From JBBQVO01 sp038211505 (lineage in GTDB: Bacteria; Chloroflexota; Dehalococcoidia; DSTF01; JACRBR01), in NCBI GenBank assembly GCA_038211505.1, contig JBBQVO010000039.1:1-21653 (forward strand): a stretch of 21,653 bases of DNA, read 5' to 3'. The notes beneath the pieces are model-generated. The model saw only the letters and a list, made by a program, of their open reading frames with translations, was not told the origin of the DNA and ran no database searches. Shown here piece by piece: positions 1-6,108 of the stretch. The translations under genes were made by a program, and so were the position numbers. Position 1 is the first letter of the stretch; every line of letters begins with the position of its first letter.

Positions 1-6
1 AAGGAG
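1..6 (+). promoter_or_regulatory. Ribosome binding site of the first gene
   Basis: AAGGAG lies 6 nt before the ATG at 13. It supports that start over the in-frame ATG at 34. The promoter would be left of the window. Confidence 0.7.
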
Positions 7-12
7 CATACA

Positions 13-1329
13 ATGGCGGCGGAGGGCGAGCCGATGGTTCGGGTGGGACGAGTCGCCGACGATCGCATTTGGGCGCTGCGATTGGTCCTGTGGGGGAGGG
101 CGCTTTGGCTCCCGCTGCTCGCAACGTTGCTTATTGCCTCAAGCGGCTGGGGTAGTGGTACGTCGACGCCCACGGAGACGGCGACGGCCGAGCCGATTGC
201 CACCCGAGCACCGATCGCCGTCGCATCGGAACCGGCCGCGAACTTCCAACTGTCTGATCCATCATTCGCGCCACTGGAGCACGCTCGCGCGATCTACGGT
301 CGCCTCGGCGGTTCCGTGTATCGAATGGAGGTGCCGGACAATTGGAACGGGAAGCTTGTCATGTATTTTCACGGGCAGGCCGGTTTGTATAACCCGATGT
401 TGAGAGTCGAGAACCCGCCAAATCGACGCGAGCTAATCGTGGCCGGCTATGCTTGGGCCGCGTCAAGCTTTAGTCGGCAAAGTATTCTGTTCAAGGATGC
501 GGCGGACGAAACGGCGGCGCTCTACAATGAGTTCACGCAAAGCGTCGGGAAGCCTGCACGGACATATCTGGAGGGTGGTTCAGCCGGCGGTGCCAGCGAG
601 CTCATCTCAGCGAGCCGTTATGACGATCGCTACGACGGTGTGCTCGCGCTTTGTCCAGTGCCCGGGACGACGCCGGATCTGGAGTATCTCGGGGACACGG
701 TCGTTGCCGCGCTGTATGCGGCCGGCCTTTCGCAATCGGAATACGATCCGGCGACAATACGTGATGTTATGGCCCGAAGCGTGATTCCGCGGTTGAAGGA
801 CGACCCCGAGGCTCAGCGACGCTTCGTAGATATCTGGATTCAGCTCAGCGGTGGACCACGATCTTACGCGGAGGCGGGACTGTCCGAGAGCCTAGGGGCA
901 GCGGCGGCAGTCGGATCCGCACAAGATTACCTGCTCACGTTCGGCGCGAAAATTGTAAGCATCGGTTCCTACGATAATGTTGCGACGGTCTACGCGCTGG
1001 GACTAGCCAGTGTGTCCGATGCTGACTTCAACCAACACGTCGTCCGCGTGAGCTCGCCCGGTCAGCCGAAGATTGGGCAGGGAGACGATGACGTCAGCGG
1101 CGACATCAAGATGCCGGTGTTCGCGCTCTATTCATCGGGCGATCCGATCATTCCTCCAGTGGAGGCACGCTTCACCCACGATACCGTGGCCGCTGCCGGA
1201 CGATCCGATCTCTTGGTTCAGCGCACCGCGAATGCTGTTGGGCATTGCAGACAGAGCATCACTACAATCCAGAGTGCGTTCGACGAGCTCGTGAATTGGG
1301 TCGAAAATGGAGTGAGGCCGTCGCCGTAG
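13..1329 (+). CDS. Exported alpha/beta hydrolase (tannase/esterase-like)
   Basis: A 438-aa protein. Residues 22-43 are a hydrophobic N-terminal segment, followed by a Thr/Pro/Ala-rich linker to about residue 75, so it is probably secreted or membrane-anchored. I see no lipobox cysteine. The catalytic part begins near residue 95. It has a nucleophile elbow G-G-S190-A-G-G, a plausible acid D377 in SSGDPIIPP and a late His H411 in VGHCRQS. Together these make a Ser-Asp-His triad in the right order for an alpha/beta hydrolase. The insertion between elbow and acid recalls tannase/feruloyl esterase or peptidase-like hydrolases, but I cannot name the substrate. The start is set by a strong SD 6 nt upstream. 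Base composition looks slightly less GC-rich than the glycosidase genes, which could reflect transfer. No downstream partner on this strand is closer than 120 nt. Confidence 0.8.
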   Translation: MAAEGEPMVRVGRVADDRIWALRLVLWGRALWLPLLATLLIASSGWGSGTSTPTETATAEPIATRAPIAVASEPAANFQLSDPSFAPLEHARAIYGRLGGSVYRMEVPDNWNGKLVMYFHGQAGLYNPMLRVENPPNRRELIVAGYAWAASSFSRQSILFKDAADETAALYNEFTQSVGKPARTYLEGGSAGGASELISASRYDDRYDGVLALCPVPGTTPDLEYLGDTVVAALYAAGLSQSEYDPATIRDVMARSVIPRLKDDPEAQRRFVDIWIQLSGGPRSYAEAGLSESLGAAAAVGSAQDYLLTFGAKIVSIGSYDNVATVYALGLASVSDADFNQHVVRVSSPGQPKIGQGDDDVSGDIKMPVFALYSSGDPIIPPVEARFTHDTVAAAGRSDLLVQRTANAVGHCRQSITTIQSAFDELVNWVENGVRPSP

Positions 1330-1416
1330 GCGACCGCTCCGTAAGTGCCGGTTGTAAATTGCTGCCGCCGATTGGCTCGCTCAAGATGCGGACGTCCCGA
1401 CTCGCTCGACCTCTGC

Positions 1417-1422
1417 TATGAT
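1417..1422 (+). promoter_or_regulatory. Probable -10 box of the toxin-antitoxin operon
   Basis: TATGAT is a good -10 hexamer placed 35 nt before the antitoxin GTG. No convincing -35 is visible. Transcription would start near 1429, inside the inverted repeat at 1426-1444. Confidence 0.45.
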
Positions 1423-1425
1423 TAG

Positions 1426-1444
1426 TATGGTTATATCAACCGTA
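1426..1444 (+). promoter_or_regulatory. Inverted repeat, probable autoregulatory operator
   Basis: TATGGTTATATCAACCGTA has GGTT/AACC arms around a 5-nt centre, extended by outer TA/TA. It sits just after the -10 and before the SD. Phd/YefM-type antitoxins usually repress their own promoter through such palindromes. The assignment is from position and symmetry only. Confidence 0.45.
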
Positions 1445-1445
1445 C

Positions 1446-1450
1446 GGAGG
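1446..1450 (+). promoter_or_regulatory. Ribosome binding site deciding the antitoxin start
   Basis: GGAGG is 7 nt before the GTG at 1458 but only 1 nt before the in-frame GTG at 1452. The 1458 start is therefore preferred. Confidence 0.65.
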
Positions 1451-1457
1451 TGTGAGG

Positions 1458-1754
1458 GTGAAACGAACATTGTCGGCGATGGATGCTCGTCAGCACTTCG
1501 GCGAGATGTTGGAGGGTGTCTTCTACCGCGGCGACGAGGTCGTCATCGAGCGGGCGGGGAAGTCGATGGCGGTCGTCGTGTCACTCGACCGGTACGAGTC
1601 GATGCAGCGCAGCCGCGAGCGATTCCTTCAACTCATCGAGAAGTCGCAGAAGCACAATCAAGGTGTGCCGTCTGAGGTTCTCGACGAAGACATATCGAAG
1701 GCGATCAAAGAAGTGCGCGGCGCCAAGCGATCATCGGCCTCTGCCCGTCGTTGA
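1458..1754 (+). CDS. Type II antitoxin, Phd/YefM family
   Basis: A 98-aa protein beginning MKRTLSAMDARQHFGEML. This is the usual Phd/YefM N-terminal fold, in which a short strand and helix (SAMDARQHFGEML) are followed by the strand pair around DEVVIERAGKSMAVVVSL. In this family the N-terminal half binds the operator and the C-terminal tail (about residues 70-98, charged and helical) wraps the toxin. The GTG at 1458 is chosen from SD spacing; GTG at 1452 would add two residues. Its stop overlaps the toxin start as TTGA, so the two products are probably translationally coupled, with antitoxin made first. The upstream palindrome suggests autoregulation. Confidence 0.85.
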   Translation: MKRTLSAMDARQHFGEMLEGVFYRGDEVVIERAGKSMAVVVSLDRYESMQRSRERFLQLIEKSQKHNQGVPSEVLDEDISKAIKEVRGAKRSSASARR

Positions 1755-2194
1755 GGGCGGTACTCGACACGAACGTTCTCATTAGCAGCGCGATCGACGA
1801 TCGAGGGCCGTCGGCGGCTATTGTCGCCGCCTGGAAGCAGGGCGCGTTCGACGTGGTTACGACGCGGCCACTTCTTGACGAGCTCGCAGACGTTCTCGGG
1901 CGACCGCGAATACGCAAACGCACGACGTATTCGGCTGCGGACGACAGCGCGTTTCTTGCGGAGGTCGTGGACACCGCGATCGTCGTCGAGCCGACTGAAC
2001 ACATTGCCGTGATCGCGCGCGATCCTGACGATGATCGATTGTTGGAGGCGGCGGCAGCAGGACGCGCAGACTACATCGTGTCGGGCGACGATGAGGTGCT
2101 CAAGCTTGGAACATTTCGAGATGCGCGGTGCGTGACGCCGGCTCGTTTTCTGGCGATCCTCACGGGGGATCCAGCCGACGAATACGGGTCGTGA
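1751..2194 (+). CDS. PIN-domain toxin (PilT/COG1569-like ribonuclease)
   Basis: A 147-aa PIN-domain protein, predicted to be a Mg2+-dependent ribonuclease neutralised by the preceding antitoxin. The acidic cluster typical of PIN nucleases is visible: D6 in AVLDTNVLIS, E44 in LLDELADVLGRP, an Asp in the DPDDDRLLEAA stretch (91-95) and D113 in YIVSGDDEVL. This arrangement, with LGRP after the Glu and ADYIVSGD, matches the subfamily annotated as putative toxin component, PIN family. The only reasonable start is TTG at 1751, which puts DTNVL at residue 6 as expected and overlaps the antitoxin TGA. A TTG start with 4-nt overlap should give weak, coupled translation, fitting a toxin. Confidence 0.88.
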   Translation: MRAVLDTNVLISSAIDDRGPSAAIVAAWKQGAFDVVTTRPLLDELADVLGRPRIRKRTTYSAADDSAFLAEVVDTAIVVEPTEHIAVIARDPDDDRLLEAAAAGRADYIVSGDDEVLKLGTFRDARCVTPARFLAILTGDPADEYGS

Positions 2195-2243
2195 GGTCTG
2201 TAACACTCAGCCGTATGCGGCCGGCCTAGGTTCGAGCGTGCTC

Positions 2244-2801
2244 CTACATCTCCACGCCTAGCGCGGCGATGTTTGCGGCGGCGGGGGGGTCGACGTCGAC
2301 TTCCAGGGTGTTAAGGATGCGGGAGACCATGTTGTAGAAGCCAGTGACCATCGTCAGCTCGACGATCTCTTCTTCGTTGAGGAATGCGGCGGCGGCGGCG
2401 TAGGTGGCGTCGGACGCGCGGGACTGGGTCGTCACCTCGCCGGCGAAGTTCAGAATGGCGATCTCCTTCGGGTCGAAGAGCGCGGACTGCGGGGTACCGA
2501 CGCTGCGGATCTGGCTATCGCTGAGGCCGACGCGGCGGCCGAATGCGATGTGCTGCGAGAACTCGTACGGGGCCTTGCAGTCGTAGCCGGCGCGGAGGAT
2601 CGCGAGCTCGCGGAGCTTCGGATCGAGCTTGCCCTCCTCGAGGAAGTAGGAGCCGAGCTTCATGAAGCGCCGCAGGGCGATCGGGCAATGCGACATGGCG
2701 CGGAAGATGTTGAGGATGGGGCCGCGCTGCGCCATGCGCTCGAAGAGCCAGCGCTGGTCTTCGGGGAGGTCGGCGGTTTCGTTGAGTCGCACGCGTGCCA
2801 T
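2244..2801 (-). CDS. Carboxymuconolactone decarboxylase (AhpD-like) family protein
   Basis: A 185-aa all-helical protein of the CMD/AhpD-like superfamily. The signature stretch LRELAILRAGYDCKAPYEFS (64-82), followed by QHIAFG, carries E65, C75, E80 and H84. In AhpD the active site is C-x2-C-x3-H. Here the two cysteine positions relative to H84 read Ala77 and Glu80, so AhpD-type disulfide reductase activity is unlikely. The family contains many proteins of this E-x3-H type with poorly defined roles (decarboxylation or hydroperoxide-related). The start at 2801 is chosen because GAAGGG lies 9 nt upstream; an upstream in-frame ATG at 2846 would add 15 residues without family likeness. It is convergent with the PIN toxin gene and has no operon partner. 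Confidence 0.82.
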   Translation of the reverse strand: MARVRLNETADLPEDQRWLFERMAQRGPILNIFRAMSHCPIALRRFMKLGSYFLEEGKLDPKLRELAILRAGYDCKAPYEFSQHIAFGRRVGLSDSQIRSVGTPQSALFDPKEIAILNFAGEVTTQSRASDATYAAAAAFLNEEEIVELTMVTGFYNMVSRILNTLEVDVDPPAAANIAALGVEM

Positions 2802-2883
2802 CGATCGTGTCCCTTCGTCGTCCAGCGTTGTCGCGCATGGTTTCACGATCGGTGGTGGTGGTCAACTTTTGGGGGTCGGGGGG

Positions 2884-2914
2884 ATCCACGAAGGGCCACG
2901 AAGGAGCACGAAGG
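2884..2914 (+). repeat. Three-unit ~10-bp repeat (CACGAAGG type)
   Basis: ATC followed by three CACGAAGG units at 2887, 2897 and 2907, exactly 10 nt apart. It belongs to the same triple-repeat family as 10569-10599, 14192-14222 and the terminal repeats of the GxxExxY unit. Confidence 0.7.
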
Positions 2915-2966
2915 TCGATGATCGGAGCATCATTGGGGGGAAGGAGCGTTCGGTGCCGGCCGCGCA

Positions 2967-3060
2967 CCTCACCCCCGGCCTTCGGCCACCCCCTCTCCAC
3001 GCTGTGGAGAGGGGAGCGTTTCGACGATTTGAAGCTGCGACGGGGAGCTTCGAGGAATGA
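2967..3060. repeat. Dispersed double-hairpin repeat, copy A
   Basis: CTCACCCCCGGCCTTCGGCC is followed by a perfect 11-bp hairpin (2990-3000 with 3004-3014, loop GCT) and then a conserved tail GCGTTTCGACGATTTGAA. The same order occurs at 8920-9010. The hairpin could also act in transcript termination or 3' stability, but no U-run follows. Confidence 0.7.
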
Positions 3061-3266
3061 GGTCTGGAAGCGCGGGGACCGTCGCGCGCCGGTGGACGTC
3101 ACGCACGGCCGGGGCGGCCGTGCCACGTGCGATGAGAGTTGGGTTGCATCGAGCAGCGGTGCGGCCAGTACCAGCCTGGAGGCGCTCAGCCGTCAAACGG
3201 CGGCGACGTTCGTAGCCTTGCGTGGCACGACTTCAACGCCGGCGTAGGAGCAGTTCGAAGGCGGCG

Positions 3267-3509
3267 TTAGCGGTAGGGGCGTTCGCAGATGGGGTGTTCT
3301 TTGCAGTCGGGGAGGGAGCATTCGCTGACGGACTCGCGCTGGTGCTCGTTACACATACTGCAGACCTGGACGGAGAGCAGGCGGCTCTGGGCGACGTCCC
3401 AGCGCATGGTGTCGTGCGCGGATTGCAGGCGCGGGCGGGCGGTCATCAACTGCCAGTCGTGCGTGTGACGGATGCCCAGCGCGGCGTCTTCCTGCGTTTC
3501 CTTGACCAT
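3267..3509 (-). CDS. Small cysteine-motif protein, possibly phage-derived
   Basis: An 80-aa protein starting MVKETQEDAALGIRH at 3509, with AGAGGA 8 nt upstream. The C-terminal half has C-x2-C-x10-C-x4-C (VCSMCNEHQRESVSECSLPD then C) followed by a P..R end. The same spacing is common in small phage and prophage proteins with a C-x-D-C...C-P-x-x-x-C-P ending, so a small zinc-binding module is plausible. The function is unknown. It lies 65 nt downstream of another tiny gene on the same strand, and the two may form one transcript. A longer open frame up to 3656 is Arg-rich and looks spurious. Confidence that it is a gene is moderate because of its size. Confidence 0.5.
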   Translation of the reverse strand: MVKETQEDAALGIRHTHDWQLMTARPRLQSAHDTMRWDVAQSRLLSVQVCSMCNEHQRESVSECSLPDCKEHPICERPYR

Positions 3510-3574
3510 GAGCGTTGTCCTCTTGTCTGCGGCTGTGTGGCGGGCGGCGGTGGCGGCACCGTGTGGCACGGCGA

Positions 3575-3802
3575 CTAGCGGTATGACCCTCGATTGCGCG
3601 GCACGTCGTCGGCGTCGACGTTCGGGCCGGCGCGCATCGACCGCAACTCTTCCCACTTGGCGCGCGACTGGCCTTCGAGCGCTTTGATCTCGACCGAATC
3701 GATGCGTCGGTCGCCGCGCATGCGGCGCAGGCGATCGGAGAGGCTGCCGATGACGAGCAACAGCTCCTGCTCCTGTGTCGTGCCGCCGGTGTGTGTGTTC
3801 AT
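3575..3802 (-). CDS. Small charged helical hypothetical protein
   Basis: A 75-aa protein of unknown function. Residues 10-52 (EQELLLVIGSLSDRLRRM onward to KALEGQSRAKWEEL) are predicted to form two amphipathic helices, possibly a coiled coil, and the tail is polar. GGAG lies 11 nt before the ATG at 3802, which is long. It precedes the cysteine-motif gene at 3267-3509 on the same strand, and the pair resembles the small accessory genes seen in prophage remnants. No family is recognised. It could be a chance frame, but composition and the plausible start support it. Confidence 0.45.
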   Translation of the reverse strand: MNTHTGGTTQEQELLLVIGSLSDRLRRMRGDRRIDSVEIKALEGQSRAKWEELRSMRAGPNVDADDVPRNRGSYR

Positions 3803-4046
3803 CGTGCCATGTGCTCCAGTGTGTTGTTCGCGCGCCGGATCGCTCGCTTGTTGCCGGATGCCAATCGCGCCATCGCCCGCAGTCAGACGTAGGATTACGT
3901 GAAGTTCGCCGCGAGACGCGACGTAGTGGCTGTGGTGTTGGTGACTGAGATGGCGGGAGAGGCGCCCACCTGACGGGCGATCATCGTGCCGGGCAGGCCA
4001 AGTGGCGGCCGCAGCGACACGCGGTGACGATTTCAGCTTAACATAT

Positions 4047-4074
4047 GTGGGTTCGGGTTGTGGGTTGTGGGTTG
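4047..4074 (+). repeat. Heptanucleotide tandem repeat (GTGGGTT)n
   Basis: GTGGGTT-type units repeat with a 7-nt step, about four copies with one variant. The complementary form occurs at 4364-4384. Confidence 0.65.
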
Positions 4075-4148
4075 GCTCGTCGCGGTGGCTGATGGCTGGT
4101 CTGAGGCTCGTGGCTTGGGGTCATTCAGGCAGAGTTTGTTGGGAGCCA

Positions 4149-4278
4149 AAATGTCATTCTGAGCGAAGCGAAGAATCTCTTCGGACAGCCTCCGCCGTTG
4201 GTTCGCAGCTGACGTGTGCGTTGGACGACATCCGCGATGACATCGGAGAGATTCTTCGCTTCGCTCAGAATGACATTT
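4149..4278. mobile_element. MITE-like palindromic element, copy 1
   Basis: A 130-bp unit with perfect 32-nt terminal inverted repeats (4149-4180 and 4247-4278), starting AAATGTCATTCTGAGCGAAG. It has no coding capacity. A second, slightly diverged copy lies at 11728-11872 and shares the terminal and internal sequence. A half copy is at 6011-6049. This is consistent with a non-autonomous transposon or REP-like family; I know similar sequences to be widespread in environmental bacterial genomes. Confidence 0.75.
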
Positions 4279-4363
4279 GGTCCGGCACCCAGCGTGCGTC
4301 TCTCGTCCGCGACCGGTGGGCCGATTCGGTCAATCGGCACGTGGTCGGCTCCCCATGCGCAGA

Positions 4364-4384
4364 AACCCACAACCCACAACCCAC
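4364..4384 (-). repeat. Heptanucleotide tandem repeat (AACCCAC)n
   Basis: Three AACCCAC units in a row, the reverse complement of the heptamers at 4047-4074. They close a larger inverted structure around the MITE-like element. Confidence 0.65.
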
Positions 4385-4390
4385 GACTCG

Positions 4391-5755
4391 CTACGGGTAG
4401 GTGTGGATTTGGCCGAGTTGGACTACGTCGAACATGGCGCCGGGGACGTTCTTGAGCTGGTTGAGGTCGTTGTCGTCCCAGCGCGGGTCGGTGGCGCCGG
4501 TGATGTACCAGCTAGAGCCCTGGTCGGCGACGATCATGCCGTACTTCTTCAGCGCCGTGAGGATGACGAGCGCGTTGCCGTGATAGGGCGACGTATCGAA
4601 CGAGGCTTTCAGTCGCAGCTTCGCGCCGTAGGGGATGCGCGACGGACTCGTGCTCGTGCCGTAGTGCGTGGCGGGATGCACCCACGCCTTCTGCACGGTG
4701 TTGACGGTGAAGCGGATGGCGTGGTTGATCTGTCCGGCCTGCGTCTCGTCGTAGCGGATGAGGCCGGCGAGGATCGGCAGGCCGGCGGCGTCCGCGGATG
4801 TCCAGGTATCGGGGCGCAGCGCGTTGGAGTTGAGATCGAAGACGGCGCCCGAGCTGGCGTTCCATCCCGCCGTCGTCGGGAAAGAGTAGAACATCTCGTA
4901 GAGCTTGCATGTGCCCTGCTGGACGGCGAGGACGTGACGATCGCCGGTCGACGACGCGCCGCCCTCGATCGGCGCGGTGGTCGGGATCGGGTACGGGCCG
5001 GGATCGCTCTCACTGCCATAGTCGGTGAAGTTGATCGCGGTCATCGGTTGCGATTGTGGCACGACGATGTACGGGATGCCGTAGGCGCCGTTGCCACCGA
5101 AGTCGGGGTGCAGATTGCCGCCGCCGATGTTCGAGATGTACGTGGCGGAGTTGGCGTCGACGGGCAGCGTCGTGATGTCCTGGTTCCAGGAGTTGTCAGA
5201 GGGGAACATGCGGCAGCCGCCGACCATCGGCGCGCCGCCGGGCGCGGGCGTCGCGGTTGGTTGCGGCGTCGGTGTCGATGTTCGCGTGACGTTGGCCGTG
5301 TTGATCGAGACGATGGTCTCGTTCTTGGGGATGGCGATCGTCGGCGTGCCGGCGAGGGCGACGATTGCGCCGTCTGCGATTGCGGCGGTTGCGCCGCCGG
5401 TGTTCGTGCTTGCGGGTGCGTTGTCGTCCGGCGCGTTCGCCGGCGCGCTATTGCTTTGTCGTGGCACACCTGTCGTGCGGGCGCGATCGGCTACGTTCTG
5501 TGCGCCGGGCGTTGGCGTGATTGCGGTTGCGTCGTGGGGCGGCAGATCGCCGGTGACGGCGATCGGGTCGTTCGATGGGGGCGGGATGCTGTCGACCAGG
5601 TCGGGGTTCGTGTCGATATGCGTCGTGCGGGTGGTGGACGGTTGCTGCGGCGATGCGGCGGTGCGCGCGGACGTCGAGGCGCCGCCGCACGCGGCGAGCG
5701 CGAGCGTTGCGCATGCCACGATCGTGCAGCGCGTCAGAGTCAGCGGAAGCTGCAT
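4391..5755 (-). CDS. Lipoprotein with unknown C-terminal globular domain
   Basis: A 454-aa protein. The start at 5755 gives a clear lipoprotein signal with hydrophobic residues 10-22 and lipobox L20-A-A-C23, so it is predicted to be lipid-anchored on the outer face of the membrane. Residues 24-175 form a low-complexity Thr/Pro/Ala/Asn linker. Residues 181-454 form a globular domain beginning GGCRMFPSDNSWN, with many conserved-looking aromatic and Gly/Pro segments (GGNLHPDFGGNG, SDPGPYPIP, LIRYDE, HAIRF, WVHPATHYG, WYITGATDPRW). I have a general memory of similar domains in GC-rich soil bacteria but know no function. It may bind or process extracellular carbohydrate given the adjacent fucosidase, though that is inference. 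A -10-like TATTGT (5781-5786, minus strand) lies 25 nt before the start; no strong SD is seen. Confidence 0.75.
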   Translation of the reverse strand: MQLPLTLTRCTIVACATLALAACGGASTSARTAASPQQPSTTRTTHIDTNPDLVDSIPPPSNDPIAVTGDLPPHDATAITPTPGAQNVADRARTTGVPRQSNSAPANAPDDNAPASTNTGGATAAIADGAIVALAGTPTIAIPKNETIVSINTANVTRTSTPTPQPTATPAPGGAPMVGGCRMFPSDNSWNQDITTLPVDANSATYISNIGGGNLHPDFGGNGAYGIPYIVVPQSQPMTAINFTDYGSESDPGPYPIPTTAPIEGGASSTGDRHVLAVQQGTCKLYEMFYSFPTTAGWNASSGAVFDLNSNALRPDTWTSADAAGLPILAGLIRYDETQAGQINHAIRFTVNTVQKAWVHPATHYGTSTSPSRIPYGAKLRLKASFDTSPYHGNALVILTALKKYGMIVADQGSSWYITGATDPRWDDNDLNQLKNVPGAMFDVVQLGQIHTYP

Positions 5756-5827
5756 GCGAACCCCATGTGCCCCGTTCCCCACAATAGATATTCGGCCCGC
5801 GGGCGGGTGATCTGCTGCGCGGTAGCG

Positions 5828-5851
5828 ATCCACAGAGGGTCACAGAAGAGG
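5828..5851 (+). repeat. Two-unit CACAGA ~10-bp repeat
   Basis: ATCCACAGAGGGTCACAGA and following AGAGG; two CACAGA units 10-11 nt apart. It is a member of the family described for 2884-2914. Confidence 0.6.
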
Positions 5852-5929
5852 TTGGGTGGCAGCGGGTCGCGGAGTGCCGGCGGGCGGGTGGCCGACGGTC
5901 GATGACGAGCGGTCGGGGCGACCGAGGCC

Positions 5930-5956
5930 GGGCGGCCACATCGGGCCGCCCCTACA
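5930..5956. repeat. Hairpin repeat GGGCGGCC/GGCCGCCC, copy 1
   Basis: A perfect 8-bp stem (5930-5937 with 5944-5951) with loop ACATCG, then CTACA. 24 nt (5933-5956) are identical to 7418-7441. The two copies bracket the fucosidase gene in direct orientation. Confidence 0.75.
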
Positions 5957-6010
5957 AAACTGATGCGCCCGCGAAGTACGATGATCGCACGGCACGGGTT
6001 CGGCGGCGGA

Positions 6011-6049
6011 TCGGAGAGATTTCTCGGCTGCGCTCGGAATGACAGTTGG
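6011..6049. mobile_element. Half copy of the MITE-like element
   Basis: TCGGAGAGATTTCTCGGCTG followed by CGCTCGGAATGACA resembles the right end of the elements at 4149-4278 and 11728-11872, with several mismatches. The left half is missing, so it is a decayed remnant. Confidence 0.6.
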
Positions 6050-6096
6050 TGCGTCGCACTACCCGCTACCAACTACCTTCAACCCGCGACACGCGA

Positions 6097-6102
6097 CACA
6101 AT
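6097..6102 (+). promoter_or_regulatory. -10-like box for leaderless fucosidase transcript
   Basis: CACAAT sits exactly 6 nt before the ATG at 6109, and no SD is present. The geometry matches TACGAT before 7509 and TACCCT before 11996. Confidence 0.35.
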
Positions 6103-6108
6103 GCGCGC

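Larger units (their letters stand above)
2802..3266. other. Intergenic region with two repeat types
   Basis: No credible gene. It holds a three-unit CACGAAGG repeat (2884-2914) and a double-hairpin dispersed repeat (about 2967-3060). I see nothing recognisable in the rest. Confidence 0.6.
3803..4390. other. Intergenic region with MITE-like element and heptamer repeats
   Basis: No gene. 3803-4040 shows nothing recognisable beyond the presumed promoter of the small gene at 3802. 4047-4384 is a nested palindromic structure: TTGTGGG heptamers on the left, a 130-bp inverted-repeat element in the middle, and complementary heptamers on the right. Confidence 0.6.
5756..6108. other. Intergenic region between divergent lipoprotein and fucosidase genes
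   Basis: It holds presumed promoters for both genes and four repeat pieces: a CACAGA repeat (5828-5851), an 8-bp hairpin repeat (5930-5956), a half MITE-like element (6011-6049) and the -10-like box at 6097-6102. No gene is present. Confidence 0.55.

Noticed and set aside
4277..5905. Long plus-strand open frame opposite the lipoprotein
   Set aside because: Arg/Gly/Val-rich shadow of a GC-rich gene; the minus frame has a lipobox and sensible domain structure.
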